This document shows, in pieces, positions 63,151 to 64,000 of a stretch of 64,000 nucleotides of DNA. A program made the translations under genes and the position numbers. Source of the stretch: Physella acuta (Eukaryota > Mollusca > Gastropoda > Physidae); the NCBI RefSeq assembly GCF_028476545.1, contig NW_026732683.1:124001-188000 (forward strand), written 5' to 3'. How positions within the stretch are numbered: the first letter of the stretch is position 1; every line of letters begins with the position of its first letter. The notes beneath the pieces were generated by a model. It was not told where the DNA came from and made no database searches. It saw nothing but the letters and a program-made list of their open reading frames with translations.

Positions 63151-64000
63151 TATGTTTTTATTTTATTTTTGTAAATTGTCTTGTTTAATAGTGTAAGTAT
63201 CCAGTGGTTCGAAAACTGATAATTTAAAAAAAAAACACATCAACAACTGTCTTACACAAGGTAATATTAAAACTTCTAGAGGGTTGTGGCATGGAACTAA
63301 GGGCTCGGGTTGGGTTTAAACCCCCTGTGATGCTGCTGTTGTCAGTATTGTATGTAGTATTATATGTCAAGTTTAGTTAACAACTGTTGGATAAAATTAA
63401 AAGTCCTAAGCCATATGGAAATGATAACACTAGCTAATATAGAAAGATACCCAGATATAGAAACAATAACACTAAGCCATATAGAAATGATAACACTTAG
63501 TCATATTGAAATGCTTCAGTAATACCTGTTATATGGATAATCTGAACATTCTGAATGTATCTCCAATATGTTGGACTCTACATCACCTGTTATATGGATA
63601 ATCTGAACATTCTGAATGTATCTGCAAGACTATCTGTGCCATCAGCTGGTACATCTTGGCCCACAGATAGAATTGGTACTCGTTACCCCAAGAGTTTAGA
63701 GTAGGTCTTTGCCTAAGTCTGAAGGGTGCTGTAGTGTAAACATATATATTTTCTATATAAAATTATGATTTTTTCTTTTTTTCCGGTGGTGGAGGGCGGG
63801 GCGTTGGATGTGCTCCTTGAAAGAAACTTGGCGTATAACTATTGCACTAGAAAAATGTTGAAACTGTATGTTGTGTTTTTGTGTATAAATCTTATGACAT
63901 GGGCTGTACTTGACTCACTGTAATGACGCTGACCTGACATTAGGTGTGTTTGTAATTGCTAGTTGTAATAGTGCAAGTGGTAGTCACAGGGTACCAAACC
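63151..64000. other. Downstream flank without a recognised gene
   Basis: No exon recognised on either strand. It holds a 66-bp-spaced direct duplication (about 63527-63632, core ggataatctgaacattctga) and an imperfect repeat with gataacactaagccatat (63420-63510). Confidence 0.6.

Overview
The window is a 64 kb piece of an invertebrate nuclear genome: AT-rich, intron-rich, and full of simple repeats and minisatellites. It is dominated by one plus-strand locus, the Cut-class homeobox gene (vertebrate CUX1, fly cut) fused with the Golgi protein CASP. The Cut repeats are closest in wording to Drosophila Cut as I remember it, yet the CASP half, which is not part of fly cut, is present. Together with the repeat content and a tRNA-derived SINE this suggests a lophotrochozoan, most likely a gastropod mollusc. 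The species cannot be read from the sequence.

Layout. Positions 1-17169 hold no recognisable exon and look like intron; the exons for the first ~130 residues of CASP/CUX appear to lie upstream of the window. Shared coiled-coil exons A-H lie at 17170-38332. Exons I-M (39320-47402) encode the CUX part: Ser/Pro-rich linkers, Cut repeats 1, 2 and 3, the homeodomain and an acidic tail. A probable long CUX 3' UTR follows, to about 54.25 kb. Exons N-V (55730-62212) encode the rest of the CASP coiled coil, the conserved CASP C-terminal block and one membrane segment. A CASP 3' UTR ends near 63.15 kb. The last 0.85 kb shows no gene.

How it works. Exon H ends in phase 1, and both exon I (CUX) and exon N (CASP) begin in phase 1. 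One pre-mRNA can therefore give either a nuclear DNA-binding protein or a Golgi membrane coiled-coil protein. All CUX-specific exons and their poly(A) signals sit inside one 17.4 kb CASP intron. Every splice junction was checked by hand for GT/AG and phase. The part of CUX inside the window is 1608 residues and of CASP 535 residues, both open to the stop.

Points of interest beyond the known gene: a candidate in-frame 9-nt microexon in CASP; a candidate 45-nt cassette exon between Cut repeat 3 and the homeodomain; duplicated splice donors after exons F and T; a triple CAG acceptor at exon K; a possible internal promoter/first exon near 22.3 kb; a cluster of ATCRAT (Cut-type) sites in the 17-29 kb intron; and minisatellites that repeatedly abut exon boundaries. 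No retroviral, Polinton-like or toxin element was recognised.
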